DNA from: Hyphomicrobiales bacterium
GTDB taxonomy: Bacteria; Pseudomonadota; Alphaproteobacteria; Rhizobiales; Methyloligellaceae
Length of the DNA: 59,738 nucleotides
NCBI GenBank assembly: GCA_021775575.1
Contig: JAJFHO010000197.1
Span: forward strand, 1 to 59,738
Direction: 5' to 3'
Below are positions 37,057 through 46,956 of the stretch, piece after piece. The position numbers and the translations under genes were made by a program. How positions within the stretch are numbered: position 1 is the stretch's first letter; each line of letters starts with the position of its first letter. Below the pieces are notes generated by a model, which had not been told where the DNA came from, made no database searches, and saw only the letters and a program-made list of their open reading frames with translations.

Positions 37057-37485
37057 CTAGCAGGACTTTCCAAGTGTCGCAACACAACCGAGACCCTTCA
37101 AGGTCCCCTTTCCGACCTTGCCGGCGCCTTTCACAACACCCTTGCCCAACTCCGCGGTCCCCTCGAGCGCCCCCTTGCCGAGCTTGCCGGCGCCTTTCAC
37201 GACATGGCCCTTGGTGACTTCCGTGGTTCCCTCCACGACGCCCTCGCCGACTTTTCCGGCGCCTTTCACGACGCCCTTGGCTGCAACGCCTGTACCTATC
37301 ACCGCGCCCTTGCCCGTTTCAACCGCACCTTCCGCGGTCCCCTCGACGGCGCCAGCCACCGGACCGGATTGCTGCGCAAGGTGAAATGATTGCACGCCAG
37401 GCACTGCATCGTTAGACGTGCCAGCCGCCGAAACAGGCGTTACGATCGCCGTCAACGCCACTACAGATGCGGATATAACCGACAT
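37057..37485 (-). CDS. Exported protein made of 11-residue Gly/Lys/Val repeats
   Basis: 142 residues: signal peptide (about 1-21, cleavage after SAA), a short linker, then from about residue 60 a row of 11-residue units of the pattern G-x-x-x-G-x-x-x-x-x-K/E (GAVIGTGVAAK, GVVKGAGKVGE, GVVEGTTEVTK, GALEGTAELGK, GVVKGAGKVGK; one unit has an extra His). Two Cys lie near the C-terminus (GCVATLGKSC). Hendecad repeats of this kind form amphipathic helices on membranes in synucleins, LEA proteins and apolipoproteins; that parallel is structural inference. Ribosome site AAGGAA 8 bases before the ATG. Its own small transcription unit between tRNA genes. I do not recognise a named family. Confidence 0.75.
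   Translation of the reverse strand: MSVISASVVALTAIVTPVSAAGTSNDAVPGVQSFHLAQQSGPVAGAVEGTAEGAVETGKGAVIGTGVAAKGVVKGAGKVGEGVVEGTTEVTKGHVVKGAGKLGKGALEGTAELGKGVVKGAGKVGKGTLKGLGCVATLGKSC
37087..37290. repeat. In-gene tandem repeat of 66-69 bp
   Basis: The 14-base core CCGGCGCCTTTCAC recurs at 37121, 37187 and 37256, giving units of 66 and 69 bp (22-23 codons, two 11-mers each). The spacing keeps the reading frame of the exported repeat protein. Confidence 0.8.
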
Positions 37486-37587
37486 TTTACAGTTCCTTCC
37501 AAGGTCAATGCCTAATCTGCCCAGCCGTTCAGGAGTGTAACCCCTTTCGGCGGCGGAAGCAGCGGTTCATTTTACAAGCAAAGAATT

Positions 37588-37663
37588 TGGTGGGCGGTGC
37601 AGGGATCGAACCTACGACCTCCTGGGTGTAAACCAGGCGCTCTTCCAGCTGAGCTAACCGCCC
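37588..37663 (-). tRNA. tRNA-Val (TAC)
   Basis: Minus-strand cloverleaf: acceptor GGGCGGT/ACCGCCC, anticodon stem CCTGG/CCAGG around TTTACAC, T-arm AGGTTCGATCCCT, encoded CCA. Confidence 0.97.
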
Positions 37664-37713
37664 GTCATTCCTGATTTAGAGCGACAACCCTGGCCGCACA
37701 AGCCGCGGGGTGG

Positions 37714-37746
37714 AAAAAAGAGCCCCGCCAAAACAATGGCGGGGCT
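37714..37746 (-). terminator. Rho-independent terminator of the HU gene
   Basis: 9-bp perfect stem AGCCCCGCC/GGCGGGGCT (37721-37729 with 37738-37746), loop 8, followed on the minus strand by CTTTTTT. It lies 36 bases past the HU stop and upstream of tRNA-Val. Confidence 0.93.
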
Positions 37747-37782
37747 TCAAAAGCCGATACCCGGCTCTTCTTCACTCTGGGG

Positions 37783-38058
37783 TCAGCCGTTGACGGCTTC
37801 CTTCAACGCCTTGCCGGCCTTGAATTTCGGAACCCGCGAGGCCGGAATCTGAATGGTCTCACCCGTGCGCGGATTACGTCCGGTAGACGCTTTACGCTGA
37901 GCAACCTGAAAATTGCCAAAACCGACAATCCTTACCGTATCGCCCGACCGCAAAGCCGACGCTATATTCTCGAACGTTGCGTCGACTGCGTCAGCGGCAG
38001 CTTCTTTTGAAATATCGGCCTTATTTGCAACTTCAGCGACAAGCTCTGTCTTGTTCAC
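37783..38058 (-). CDS. hup: DNA-binding protein HU
   Basis: 91-residue histone-like protein; N-terminal helices NKTELVAEVANKADISKEAA, beta-arm motif GRNPRTGETIQIPA that grips the minor groove, and C-terminal helix. The start is GTG at 38058 with AAAGGA 8 bases upstream. An AT-rich TATTATATAT at about 38150 on the minus strand is a possible -10 region. Downstream of lon as in many alphaproteobacteria, but separated from it by a terminator. Confidence 0.97.
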   Translation of the reverse strand: MNKTELVAEVANKADISKEAAADAVDATFENIASALRSGDTVRIVGFGNFQVAQRKASTGRNPRTGETIQIPASRVPKFKAGKALKEAVNG

Positions 38059-38183
38059 GGCTTTATCCTTTCGCTTGCTGTTTTCAACGAGTCGCTAACA
38101 GCAATTGTTAACAATCCTCCGGATAACGACCGAATCGTTAACGACCCAAATATATAATACCTGAAAAATCGCAGAAAACCGGC

Positions 38184-38216
38184 AAAAATGAGGCCCGGCT
38201 TAGAAGGCCGAGCCTC
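38184..38216 (-). terminator. Rho-independent terminator of lon
   Basis: 10-bp stem (38190-38199 with 38207-38216, one T-G wobble) with a 7-base loop, followed on the minus strand by ATTTTT. About 60 bases past the lon stop. Confidence 0.88.
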
Positions 38217-38277
38217 TTTCTTTTCCGCTGTGCCGAAAATGGCGTCCCGACAGTCGATCCGTCAGGTGCGTAACAGG

Positions 38278-40707
38278 CTAATGGGCCGTCACGCCGGCTG
38301 GAGCTTCCTTGCCGCCGCCAACCGCCTTGGCCGCATCCGCCGCCGCCTCGTCCCATTCAATCGGCACGAGCTTTTCAGTCAGGGCGATCTTCAAGACATC
38401 GTCCATCCGCGAAACCGGCAATATTTCGAGACTGTTCTTCAGATCGTCGGTAATTTCAGCCAGATCCTTGGCATTCTCTTCCGGAATAATCACTGTCTTG
38501 GTGCCGCCTCGCAAAGCGGCGAGCAGTTTCTCCTTCAGCCCGCCAATCGGCAACACCCGGCCGCGCAGCGTAATTTCACCCGTCATGGCAACATCCTTGC
38601 GAACGGGAATTCCGGTCATCGCGGAAACGATGGCCGTCACCATGGCCACGCCAGCCGAAGGGCCGTCTTTCGGGGTCGCCCCCTCGGGAACATGTACGTG
38701 AATATCGCGTTTGTCGAACAGCGGCGGTTCAATGCCAAAATCGACGCTGCGAGATTTCACATAGGCATTTGCCGCCTGGATCGACTCCTTCATTACGTCT
38801 CGCAAATTGCCGGTGACAGTCATTTTGCCCCTGCCGGGCATCATCACGCCTTCGATAGTCAGCAACTCACCGCCAACCTCCGTCCAGGCCAGACCGGTTA
38901 CCACGCCAACCAGGTCCTCGCATTCGGCCTGACCGTAACGATATTTCGGCACACCGAGGAAATCCTGGAGGTTTTTGAGCTTGATCGAAATCTTCTCCTG
39001 GTCGGTCGTCAATATCTCCTTGACCGACTTTCGGGCGAGCTTGGCAATCTCTCTTTCGAGGTTTCGCACCCCGGCTTCACGGGTATAACGCCGAATTGCC
39101 TCCTTCAAGGCCGCATCGTTGAGTTCCCACTCGTTATCCTTCAACCCATGCGCCTTCAACTGGTCCGGGATGAGATGACGGCGGGCAATCTCGATTTTTT
39201 CGTCCTCTGTATACCCGGCGATACGGATGATCTCCATCCGGTCCATCAGGGCCGGCGGAATATTCAGCGTGTTGGCCGTCGTCACGAACATCACATTGGA
39301 AAGGTCGTAATCGACCTCAAGATAGTGATCGTTGAAGGTATGGTTCTGCTCCGGATCGAGCACCTCCAGAAGCGCAGAAGCCGGATCGCCGCGGAAATCC
39401 GCACCCATCTTGTCGATTTCGTCGAGCAGGAACAGCGGATTGACCTTTTTCGCCTTCTTCATCGACTGAATAACCTTGCCCGGCATCGACCCGATATAGG
39501 TGCGCCGGTGGCCGCGGATTTCCGCCTCGTCGCGCACACCGCCGAGCGACATGCGGACAAATTCGCGTCCCGTGGCACGGGCGATCGACTTGCCGAGAGA
39601 TGTTTTGCCCACGCCGGGAGGCCCAACAAGACAGAGAATCGGTCCCTTTAGCTTGTTTGTGCGCGACTGAACCGCCAGATATTCGACGATCCGTTCCTTG
39701 ACCTTTTCCAACCCGTAATGATCCTCGTCGAGAACCAGCTGGGCGTCGTCCAGGTCCTTCTTGACCTTGCCCTTGACGCCCCACGGAATGGACAGCAGCC
39801 AGTCGAGATAATTGCGCACGACGGTCGCCTCGGCAGACATCGGACTCATCTGTTTGAGCTTCTTCAACTCGGCAACAGCCTTCTCGCGCGCTTCCTTGGA
39901 GAGCTTGGTGCTCTCAACCTTGTCCTCCAGCTCGCCGATATCGTCGCGGCCGTCCTCGGCGTCGCCGAGTTCCTTCTGAATGGCCTTCATCTGCTCATTC
40001 AGATAATACTCGCGCTGGGTCTTCTCCATCTGCCGCTTCACGCGCGAACGGATTTTTTTCTCGACCTGCAGAACGGAGATTTCGCTCTCCATCAAAGTGA
40101 AGACCCGCTCGAGCCGTTCGGTTATCGAAATCGTTTCGAGAATTTCCTGCTTGTCGGAAATCTTGATTGCCAGGTGCGAGGCGACGGTGTCCGCCAGCTT
40201 GGCGTAATCTTCTATCTGGCTAACGGTGCCCAGCACTTCGGGAGAGATTTTCTTGTTCAGTTTTACATAGCTCTCGAACTGACTGATCGCCGAGCGGGCC
40301 AGCGCCTCGATTTCTTCCTGCGATCCGGTTACTTCGTCGACCGAAGCAATCTCGGCTTCAAAATAATCGTCATTTTCGGTGTATTCTTTAATCTGGGCGC
40401 GAACGGTCCCTTCGACCAGAACCTTTACGGTGCCGTCCGGCAGCTTTAGCAACTGCAGAACCGACGCCAGGGTTCCCATCTTGTAAATGGAATCCGTGTC
40501 GGGGTCGTCGTCACTCGCATTCTTCTGCGCCACCAGCAGAATCTGCTTGTCCGACTGCATGACCTCTTCGAGAGCGTTGATGGATTTCTCCCGCCCAACG
40601 AACAGCGGAACGATCATATAGGGGAAAACCACAATATCCCGAAGAGGCAAGACGGGGTAAACCTCTTTGCCATCGCCAGTTTTGCCGGCCTGCTGTTTTT
40701 CGCTCAT
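38278..40707 (-). CDS. lon: ATP-dependent protease Lon
   Basis: 809-residue cytosolic protease degrading misfolded and regulatory proteins. N-terminal substrate domain ([16 protein letters not shown]), AAA+ module with Walker [10 protein letters not shown] near 360, and the Ser-Lys catalytic dyad: S684 in PKDGPSAG and K727 in GGLKEK. Length normal for LonA. The frame is open to 40752, but the ATG at 40707 has AGGA 7-10 bases upstream and gives the family start. It is its own unit behind the clpX terminator. Confidence 0.98.
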   Translation of the reverse strand: MSEKQQAGKTGDGKEVYPVLPLRDIVVFPYMIVPLFVGREKSINALEEVMQSDKQILLVAQKNASDDDPDTDSIYKMGTLASVLQLLKLPDGTVKVLVEGTVRAQIKEYTENDDYFEAEIASVDEVTGSQEEIEALARSAISQFESYVKLNKKISPEVLGTVSQIEDYAKLADTVASHLAIKISDKQEILETISITERLERVFTLMESEISVLQVEKKIRSRVKRQMEKTQREYYLNEQMKAIQKELGDAEDGRDDIGELEDKVESTKLSKEAREKAVAELKKLKQMSPMSAEATVVRNYLDWLLSIPWGVKGKVKKDLDDAQLVLDEDHYGLEKVKERIVEYLAVQSRTNKLKGPILCLVGPPGVGKTSLGKSIARATGREFVRMSLGGVRDEAEIRGHRRTYIGSMPGKVIQSMKKAKKVNPLFLLDEIDKMGADFRGDPASALLEVLDPEQNHTFNDHYLEVDYDLSNVMFVTTANTLNIPPALMDRMEIIRIAGYTEDEKIEIARRHLIPDQLKAHGLKDNEWELNDAALKEAIRRYTREAGVRNLEREIAKLARKSVKEILTTDQEKISIKLKNLQDFLGVPKYRYGQAECEDLVGVVTGLAWTEVGGELLTIEGVMMPGRGKMTVTGNLRDVMKESIQAANAYVKSRSVDFGIEPPLFDKRDIHVHVPEGATPKDGPSAGVAMVTAIVSAMTGIPVRKDVAMTGEITLRGRVLPIGGLKEKLLAALRGGTKTVIIPEENAKDLAEITDDLKNSLEILPVSRMDDVLKIALTEKLVPIEWDEAAADAAKAVGGGKEAPAGVTAH

Positions 40708-40892
40708 GTTATTTTCCTGTCCTGACAAACCAGTATCCGCCGCCCGGGACAAACCCCGGCGACACCCACCCCTCGCCTCTTGTACCTAACCGCCGACGAG
40801 CCTCCGATTACTTTGTGATTGCCAAGTCCGGATGGAACATGGCGTGACAATGCACCGAGGATACGCGCAAACCGCACCTAAGGCTCGAATTG

Positions 40893-40921
40893 ATATTAGG
40901 TGGCGACCCCGAAGGCGCAAG
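40893..40921 (-). promoter_or_regulatory. Candidate heat-shock (sigma-32) promoter of lon
   Basis: Minus strand: CTTGCG (40916-40921), 15-base spacer, CCTAATAT (40893-40900), close to the alphaproteobacterial RpoH pattern CTTGAx...CCTAnAT. This predicts a leader of about 180 bases. The rest of the lon-clpX gap (40708-41026) holds only the clpX terminator. By eye only. Confidence 0.35.
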
Positions 40922-40952
40922 TCAACCCTTTGCGCAGCCAGCGTTAAGACAA

Positions 40953-40978
40953 AATCCGGCACTATGTTGTGCCGGATT
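40953..40978 (-). terminator. Rho-independent terminator of clpX
   Basis: Perfect 10-bp stem AATCCGGCAC/GTGCCGGATT with a 6-base loop, followed on the minus strand by TTGTCTT. About 48 bases after the clpX stop. Confidence 0.85.
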
Positions 40979-41026
40979 CGCCGTCATTAGCAAGTTTTGA
41001 TCGGTCGGTAGGTACAACCTACAGCG

Positions 41027-42292
41027 TCAGGCGCTTGACTCGATCTCCTCCGAGCGCTCGGAATAAATGCGCAACGGACGGGCGCTGCCCTCGATCACCT
41101 CGGGAGAGATGACGACTTCCTCGACGCCTTCCAGCCCCGGCAGCTCATACATGGTCTCCAGAAGAATGCCTTCCATGATGGACCTTAGTCCACGCGCGCC
41201 GGTCTTGCGTTCAACCGCCTTGCGGGCAATTCCGCCCAACGCCTCTTCGGAGAAAGTGAGGGTGACATTTTCCATCTCGAACAAGCTTTGATACTGCTTC
41301 ACCAGCGCATTTTTGGGCTCGACCAGGATTTTCACCAGCGCATCCTCATCCAGATCTTCAAGTGTCGCAAGCACCGGGACACGTCCGATAAACTCCGGGA
41401 TAAGACCGAATTTGAGAAGGTCCTCCGGTTCAACGCCCTTCAGCAACTCACCCATACGGCGCTCGTCATCAGCTTCGACGGTAGCGCCGAATCCGATCGA
41501 GGTCGTGCGTCCGCGCTTGGAAATAATTTTTTCGAGACCGGAAAACGCGCCGCCGCAAATGAACAATATATTGGTCGTGTCGACCTGCAGGAATTCCTGT
41601 TGCGGGTGCTTGCGCCCGCCCTGCGGAGGCACGCTGGCGACGGTACCTTCCATGATTTTCAGCAAGGCCTGCTGCACGCCCTCGCCCGACACGTCGCGCG
41701 TAATCGACGGATTGTCTGATTTGCGCGAAATCTTGTCCACCTCGTCGATATAGACGATGCCGCGCTGCGCGCGCTCGACATTATAGTCGGCGGACTGCAG
41801 CAGTTTCAGAATGATGTTCTCGACATCCTCACCGACATAACCCGCCTCGGTCAGCGTGGTCGCATCCGCCATCGTGAAAGGAACGTCAAGAATACGGGCC
41901 AATGTCTGCGCGAGCAGCGTCTTGCCGCAACCGGTCGGGCCGATCAGGAGAATGTTCGACTTTGCAAGTTCGACATCGCCATTCTTCGCGGAATGGTTCA
42001 GCCGCTTATAATGATTGTGGACGGCGACGGATAAAACGCGTTTTGCGTGATCCTGCCCTATCACGTAATCGTTCAGGACAGTGCAGATCTCAATCGGAGT
42101 CGGTACGCCGTCGCGCGATTTGACCAGGGAGCTTTTATTCTCCTCCCTGATGATGTCCATGCACAGCTCGACGCATTCATCGCAAATGAATACCGTCGGA
42201 CCAGCAATCAGTTTTCGCACTTCATGCTGGCTCTTGCCGCAAAAGGAACAGTACAAAGTATTCTTGGATTCGTTTCCGCTCACTTTGCTCAT
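41027..42292 (-). CDS. clpX: ClpX, ATPase of the ClpXP protease
   Basis: 421 residues. N-terminal zinc-binding domain with C15, C18, C37 and C40; Walker A GPTGCGKT at about 117-124; Walker [11 protein letters not shown]; pore loop GYVGED; and the IGF loop (SIGFGA) that docks on ClpP. Typical length. Downstream of clpP in the conserved tig-clpP-clpX-lon order, but with a 405-base gap from clpP, so probably with its own promoter too. Confidence 0.98.
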   Translation of the reverse strand: MSKVSGNESKNTLYCSFCGKSQHEVRKLIAGPTVFICDECVELCMDIIREENKSSLVKSRDGVPTPIEICTVLNDYVIGQDHAKRVLSVAVHNHYKRLNHSAKNGDVELAKSNILLIGPTGCGKTLLAQTLARILDVPFTMADATTLTEAGYVGEDVENIILKLLQSADYNVERAQRGIVYIDEVDKISRKSDNPSITRDVSGEGVQQALLKIMEGTVASVPPQGGRKHPQQEFLQVDTTNILFICGGAFSGLEKIISKRGRTTSIGFGATVEADDERRMGELLKGVEPEDLLKFGLIPEFIGRVPVLATLEDLDEDALVKILVEPKNALVKQYQSLFEMENVTLTFSEEALGGIARKAVERKTGARGLRSIMEGILLETMYELPGLEGVEEVVISPEVIEGSARPLRIYSERSEEIESSA

Positions 42293-42697
42293 CCAATCTT
42301 TTAGGTCCTGGTTACCCTTCCAGTGGCCTTGGCCAGAGCTGACTTTCCTCGGTTCGTCAGCCGGGCCTTGGTTGGGACACGAGTGAGCCGCATCGGGTTG
42401 AATCTACCCTCGCAGCAATCACAACATGCTAGCCGTTCATAGATCAAGAATTGATTAATTGACCTTCTCGTGAATTTACCGCGATCTCAGTATGCGGCAC
42501 TCGGTGATCCTAATACAATCTTCGTGCCAACTCGACGTCAAAAAAGATGCTTGGCGCTGGATTCCCTCTATTTTTTTTGCAGTCAAAATAATTCCGGGAG
42601 TGATATGTGTGTTTTAAACTGGCCCGGAATATGGCGTCACTCAAAAAGACCGACTTAATGATCCTTCGAAAATCGTAAAGATATTCGCGCCGGCCGC
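42293..42697 (-). promoter_or_regulatory. clpP-clpX intergenic region with candidate clpX promoter
   Basis: 405 bases without a gene. On the minus strand TTGACG (42536-42541), 18-base spacer, TGTATT (42512-42517) could be a sigma-70 promoter giving a leader of about 210 bases to clpX. An 8-bp inverted repeat ATTCCGGG/CCCGGAAT (42592-42599 with 42624-42631) has a 24-base loop and no T-tract, so a terminator role for clpP is doubtful. Nothing else was recognised. Confidence 0.35.
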
Positions 42698-43357
42698 TTA
42701 AGAATCCTTGGCGTCCCCTTTGTCACCGGCGGTGCCATCCTCGGGAACCGGACGCGACGTCAGCACCTCGTCGATGATGCCGAATTCCTTCGCTTCCTCC
42801 GCCGTCATGAAATAATCCCGATCCAGCGTCTTTTCAATCATCTCATAGTCCTGCCCGGTGTGCTCGACATAGATCTCGTTGAGACGCTTCTTGGTCTTGA
42901 TGATATCTTCGGCATGCCGCTCAATATCGCTGGCCTGCCCTTGAAAACCTCCCGATGGCTGATGCAGCATAACCCGCGCATTGGGCAGGATAAATCGCAT
43001 TTCCTTCTCGCCGGCGGTCAAAAGCAGCGACCCCATCGACGCCGCCTGTCCGGTGCAGAGCGTCGAAACCGGCGGGCGAATGAACTGCATCGTATCGTAC
43101 ATCGCCATGCCGGATGTCACGACACCGCCAGGGGAATTGATATACATCGATATTTCTTTTTTGGGATTGTCCGCTTCCAGAAACAGAAGCTGCGCGGTAA
43201 CCAGCGCCGACATGTGATCCTCGATAACGCCGGTGACGAAGATTATCCGCTCCTTGAGTAGCCGCGAAAAGATGTCATAGGCGCGCTCGCCTCTGTTGGT
43301 CTGCTCGACGACCATCGGGACAAGCGTGTTCATATAGGTGTCGATCGGATCCTTCAT
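42698..43357 (-). CDS. clpP: ATP-dependent Clp protease proteolytic subunit
   Basis: 219-residue serine peptidase forming the ClpP double ring. Catalytic triad S107 (GQAASMGS), H132 (MLHQPSGG) and D181 (LDRDYFM). The C-terminus has a short acidic/Gly tail. Works with ClpX (next gene) and ClpA. Starts 114 bases after tig. Confidence 0.98.
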   Translation of the reverse strand: MKDPIDTYMNTLVPMVVEQTNRGERAYDIFSRLLKERIIFVTGVIEDHMSALVTAQLLFLEADNPKKEISMYINSPGGVVTSGMAMYDTMQFIRPPVSTLCTGQAASMGSLLLTAGEKEMRFILPNARVMLHQPSGGFQGQASDIERHAEDIIKTKKRLNEIYVEHTGQDYEMIEKTLDRDYFMTAEEAKEFGIIDEVLTSRPVPEDGTAGDKGDAKDS

Positions 43358-43471
43358 CGCGATACTCCTGTCATTTCTTGTCGGCGGGGTCCAACCTGTG
43401 CCCCCCGGCCTCCTGGACCGCTTGCTCCCGTGATAACCGATTCGCCTGAAAAGGAGTTAACGTGACGCGAA

Positions 43472-44836
43472 CTAAGCTTCGGCCTCGTCTTCGTCTTCAT
43501 CCTCGATCGACGCGAATAATTCGTCCTTCGTGATCTTTTTCTCCGTCACGTCAGCCAGCTCAAGGATGTAATCCACGACCTTCTCCTCAAAGATCGGGGC
43601 CCGGAGCTCGGCGACCGCTTCGGGGTTCTTCTTATAGAATTCGTAGACCTGCTGCTCCTGTCCGGGAAACTGGCGCAGACGCTCCATCAGGGCGTTGTTC
43701 ACCTCGTCGTCGGAAATTTTAACCTCGGCGGTATCGCCAATTTCCGAGATCACAAGGCCCAACCGGACGCGGCGCTGGGCGATTTTCAGATATTTTTCTT
43801 TCTCCGCCTCTTCCGTCGTGCCCTCATCGTCAAAGCTCTTTCCGGCTTCTTCAAGACCAGTCGTCACCTGTTTCCAGATCGTCTCGAACTCCTGGTCGAC
43901 AAGGACCTGGGGAAGTTCGAATTTGTGCGCCTCCTCCAACGCATCGAGCAAGCTGCGTTTCACGCGCATACGGGAAACCGAGCCATAGTCGTCGCCGATC
44001 TTCTTCGCCACTCCCTCGCGCAGCTTTTCGACCGTTTCAAATCCATTCGCCTTGGCCAGCGTCGCATCGACCTCCGGCCTGACCGGCGAACCGACGCTTT
44101 TTATCTTGACCGCGAAGACCGCGTCCTTGCCGGCCAAATGTTCGCCCGCGTAATCGGCGGGAAAAGTGACATTGACGGTCCGCTCTTCGCCTGCCTTGGC
44201 GCCAATCAGCCCTTCCTCGAATCCGGGAATGAACTGATTGCGCCCGATCGTCACCGGCGCGTCGTCCGCTTTGCCGCCGTCGAATTTCAACCCGTCAATC
44301 ATACCTTCAAAATCGATCACGATCTGGTCGCCATCTTCGGCCGCGCCATCCTTTGGCGTAAAGGTAATGCTTTCCTCGACAAGCCGCTCGATTGCGGTTT
44401 CGATTTCTTCATCCAGAACATCGACGACCTGTTTCTCCACTTTCAGTTTGGCGAGATCGGTTATCTTGATCTTGGGCAGCACCTCGAAAGACAAGGTGTA
44501 AGCGAGATCGGCCTCGCCGCTGATGACCTTCTCGATTTCCTTTTCATCCTCGGTCATCGAAATGTCGGGCTGCACGGCCGGACGCTCCTCGCGGTCGGCA
44601 ACGGCTTTTTGACTGGTTTCCGTAACCGTCTGCTGAACGACTTCGGCCATGATCGACTTGCCATAAATCTTGCGCAGATGGTTGACGGGCACCTTGCCGG
44701 GCCGGAATCCGGGCAACTGGACATTTCCCTTGATCTCGTCCAGACGATCGGCAAGACGCTTGTTCAGCTCCTGCGCGCCAATGACGACCTTGAGCTCGCG
44801 CTTCAGGCCGTCTGATGTGCTTTCGGTTACTTCCAT
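43472..44836 (-). CDS. tig: Trigger factor (ribosome-associated chaperone)
   Basis: 454 residues. Ribosome-binding signature PGFRPGKVP at about 42-50; FKBP-type peptidyl-prolyl isomerase domain beginning near DGDQIVIDFEGMIDG; long helical C-terminal arms; very acidic end. First gene of the tig-clpP-clpX group, immediately downstream of tRNA-Leu. Confidence 0.97.
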   Translation of the reverse strand: MEVTESTSDGLKRELKVVIGAQELNKRLADRLDEIKGNVQLPGFRPGKVPVNHLRKIYGKSIMAEVVQQTVTETSQKAVADREERPAVQPDISMTEDEKEIEKVISGEADLAYTLSFEVLPKIKITDLAKLKVEKQVVDVLDEEIETAIERLVEESITFTPKDGAAEDGDQIVIDFEGMIDGLKFDGGKADDAPVTIGRNQFIPGFEEGLIGAKAGEERTVNVTFPADYAGEHLAGKDAVFAVKIKSVGSPVRPEVDATLAKANGFETVEKLREGVAKKIGDDYGSVSRMRVKRSLLDALEEAHKFELPQVLVDQEFETIWKQVTTGLEEAGKSFDDEGTTEEAEKEKYLKIAQRRVRLGLVISEIGDTAEVKISDDEVNNALMERLRQFPGQEQQVYEFYKKNPEAVAELRAPIFEEKVVDYILELADVTEKKITKDELFASIEDEDEDEAEA

Positions 44837-44901
44837 AATTTCCTGAATTTAAACCCACTAAATGATGTGTTCGGATACCGCGTTTTTCGCTCGGTTGCCC
44901 C

Positions 44902-44986
44902 TGGTGCGGGCGGAGGGACTTGAACCCCCACGGCCAAAGCCACCAGATCCTAAATCTGGCGTGTCTACCAATTCCACCACGCCCGC
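44902..44986 (-). tRNA. tRNA-Leu (TAG)
   Basis: 85-base class II tRNA on the minus strand: acceptor GCGGGCG/CGCCCGC, anticodon stem CCAGA/TCTGG around TTTAGGA, long variable arm, T-arm GGGTTCAAGTCCC, encoded ACCA. Confidence 0.97.
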
Positions 44987-45126
44987 ATTCAAGGACCGGC
45001 GTCCCAACCGGCCACCGCCGGAAGCGCATCCTATATCACAAGGGATTCAGTCGCCGCTAGAGGCTTCGCGCAACACTCTGTCAATCCGGAGCTCGCCCTG
45101 ACCGGAACATGCCGAGACACAGGATA

Positions 45127-45291
45127 TCAGCCCTCGTCAAAGTATGGATCGGACAGCGACAGAACGACCAGACATACGAAGTATACCGCCGGCAGCAGAC
45201 CAGCCCAGATAACGACCTCAAGCATCCCGAAACTCAACCAGACGGACGACATCAACCAGATTGTTCCAACAATAAACGTAAAATGTACCAC
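45127..45291 (-). CDS. Putative 54-residue membrane protein with two hydrophobic segments
   Basis: Read directly from the minus strand: GTG at 45289-45291 with GAGG 5 bases upstream, stop TGA at 45127. N-terminal hydrophobic segment (HFTFIVGTIWLMSSVWLSFGML) and a second one (VVIWAGLLPAVYFVCLVVLSL) joined by a short link; polar acidic end SDPYFDEG. Two clear membrane segments in a frame this short are unlikely by chance. It is the only coding signal in the 476-base stretch between tRNA-Leu and the multicopper oxidase (44987-45462). Family not recognised; start codon unusual but well placed. Confidence 0.55.
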   Translation of the reverse strand: MVHFTFIVGTIWLMSSVWLSFGMLEVVIWAGLLPAVYFVCLVVLSLSDPYFDEG

Positions 45292-45462
45292 TTTTACCTC
45301 ATTCGTCTTGTTTTAAGTCAGTATTATCAGCTGTATTGAGTGACTGTGATCTGGTGGCAATTTTGATGCCAGCCAGTTGAATTATGGAGTCGACGCCCGT
45401 CCCGCCACAGGCGATGCCAGTGGACGTGATTGATCGAGAGTGGAATAGTACCGGGCAGCCTC

Positions 45463-46857
45463 ATGATCCGAATTCCGACCAACCGCCGCGCTTTCATAAC
45501 CGGTGCCGGTGCGCTTGCCGCCGGCTTTGCTTTGCCGCGCATCGCCCGTGGTGCAACTGGGCCTGGGAAAAAACCAATCCTGCTGACAGCGCGGCAAGGA
45601 AGCGCGAGGCTGCTCGAAACCGCCGACAAACATACGCCCATCTGGGGCTATAGGGGCACAGCACCTGGCCCCCTGCTACGCTTCAAACAGGGACAGGAAT
45701 TGTGGGTGCGGCTCAAAAACGAGCTCCCACAACCGACTACCATCCACTGGCACGGCATCCGCATCGACAATGTAATGGACGGCGTTGCCGGGCTCACGCA
45801 GGACGCCGTACCGCCAGGTGAAACATTCGACTATCGATTCTCCGCGCCGGACGCGGGCACATTCTGGTATCACCCGCATAATCGCTCCTGGGAGCAGCTG
45901 GCCCGCGGGCTCTATGGCGCCTTGATTGTCGATGAGCCCGACCCGCCCGCCGTGGATCAGGATATTATCGTCATCGCCGACGACTGGTTTCTTGGCGATG
46001 ACGGTCAGATCCATGAGGCGAGTTTAGGCTCGATCCGGGATCGCGCCCACGCCGGTCGGCTGGGGAATATCCTGACGCTGAACGGCAAACCGCGCGGAAT
46101 ATTTCCTGTCGTGTCGGGCGAGAGAATCAGGCTGCGGCTTATCAACAGCTGCAATGCCAGAATCCTCGAATTCCGCTTCGAACAGCTCAAGCCGCTTGTG
46201 ATCGCCCTGGATGGTCAGCCGGTGGCGCCCAATGTGCTGAACAATGAAACCGTGAGAATCGCACCGGCGCAACGGATCGATCTGGCAATCGACATGACAG
46301 GCCCGCCCGGTTCGACCCATGCCATCACCGAGGTTTCGCAAAGCCGGCTCGTGGCCGGCGAATTTGTTTACGATCCCAAGACAACCCGCGCGCTGCGCGG
46401 CACGCCCCTGACGCTTCCGGAAAACAGCTTGCCCGCGCCCGCCGAAGCACATTCAAAATCCGTTGATCTGGTCATGAGCGGAGGCGCCATGGGGCGGATG
46501 GAAAAAGCCAGCTACAAGGGCACGGACTATGAAATCAGGGAACTCGTCCGGCGCCATGGCATGGTCTGGGCCTTTAACGGCATTGCCGGCATGGGCGCAA
46601 AACCTCTGTTCACCGCGCGCCGGGGCGAGAGCGTCGCGGTCCGGATGGTGAATGACACGCGCTGGCCGCACGCGATGCATTTTCATGGTCACCATTTCCG
46701 CGAGACGGACGGGCCCTGGCGCGACACGCTGTTGATCGAACCTCAGGAAACGCGAAAGATCGGGTTCGTCGCCGATAATCCTGGGAAATGGATGATTCAC
46801 TGCCATATGCTCGAGCATCAGGCCGGTGGCATGGCAACCTGGTTTGAAGTGACGTAA
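45463..46857 (+). CDS. Tat-exported multicopper oxidase
   Basis: 464 residues. Twin-arginine signal (NRRAFITGAGALAAG, R8-R9). All four copper motifs are present: H95-W-H97-G, W-Y-H137-P-H139, H403-A-M-H406-F-H408-G, and H446-C447-H448-x3-H452 with axial M457. This supports a working type 1 and trinuclear centre. The order is that of CueO/SufI/bilirubin-oxidase-like proteins; no Met-rich copper-sensing insert is visible. Possible roles are periplasmic copper(I) or phenol oxidation. An in-frame TTG at 45430 is less likely than the ATG at 45463. First gene of a plus-strand run with cysK following after 99 bases. Confidence 0.93.
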   Translation: MIRIPTNRRAFITGAGALAAGFALPRIARGATGPGKKPILLTARQGSARLLETADKHTPIWGYRGTAPGPLLRFKQGQELWVRLKNELPQPTTIHWHGIRIDNVMDGVAGLTQDAVPPGETFDYRFSAPDAGTFWYHPHNRSWEQLARGLYGALIVDEPDPPAVDQDIIVIADDWFLGDDGQIHEASLGSIRDRAHAGRLGNILTLNGKPRGIFPVVSGERIRLRLINSCNARILEFRFEQLKPLVIALDGQPVAPNVLNNETVRIAPAQRIDLAIDMTGPPGSTHAITEVSQSRLVAGEFVYDPKTTRALRGTPLTLPENSLPAPAEAHSKSVDLVMSGGAMGRMEKASYKGTDYEIRELVRRHGMVWAFNGIAGMGAKPLFTARRGESVAVRMVNDTRWPHAMHFHGHHFRETDGPWRDTLLIEPQETRKIGFVADNPGKWMIHCHMLEHQAGGMATWFEVT

Positions 46858-46956
46858 CCCTCCCGCTCTGACTTCCAGTTGCAGTCGGCCGCCGTCATTT
46901 GTAGTTTCGGCATCATCAGTCGCGACAGAAACCGAAAATTCAAAAAGGCAAATCCT

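Noticed and set aside
38188-39651. 487-codon plus-strand frame opposite lon.
   Set aside because: Antisense shadow of a highly conserved gene; composition unlike a protein.
42592-42631. Inverted repeat ATTCCGGG/CCCGGAAT as a clpP terminator.
   Set aside because: 24-base loop and no T-tract on the minus strand.
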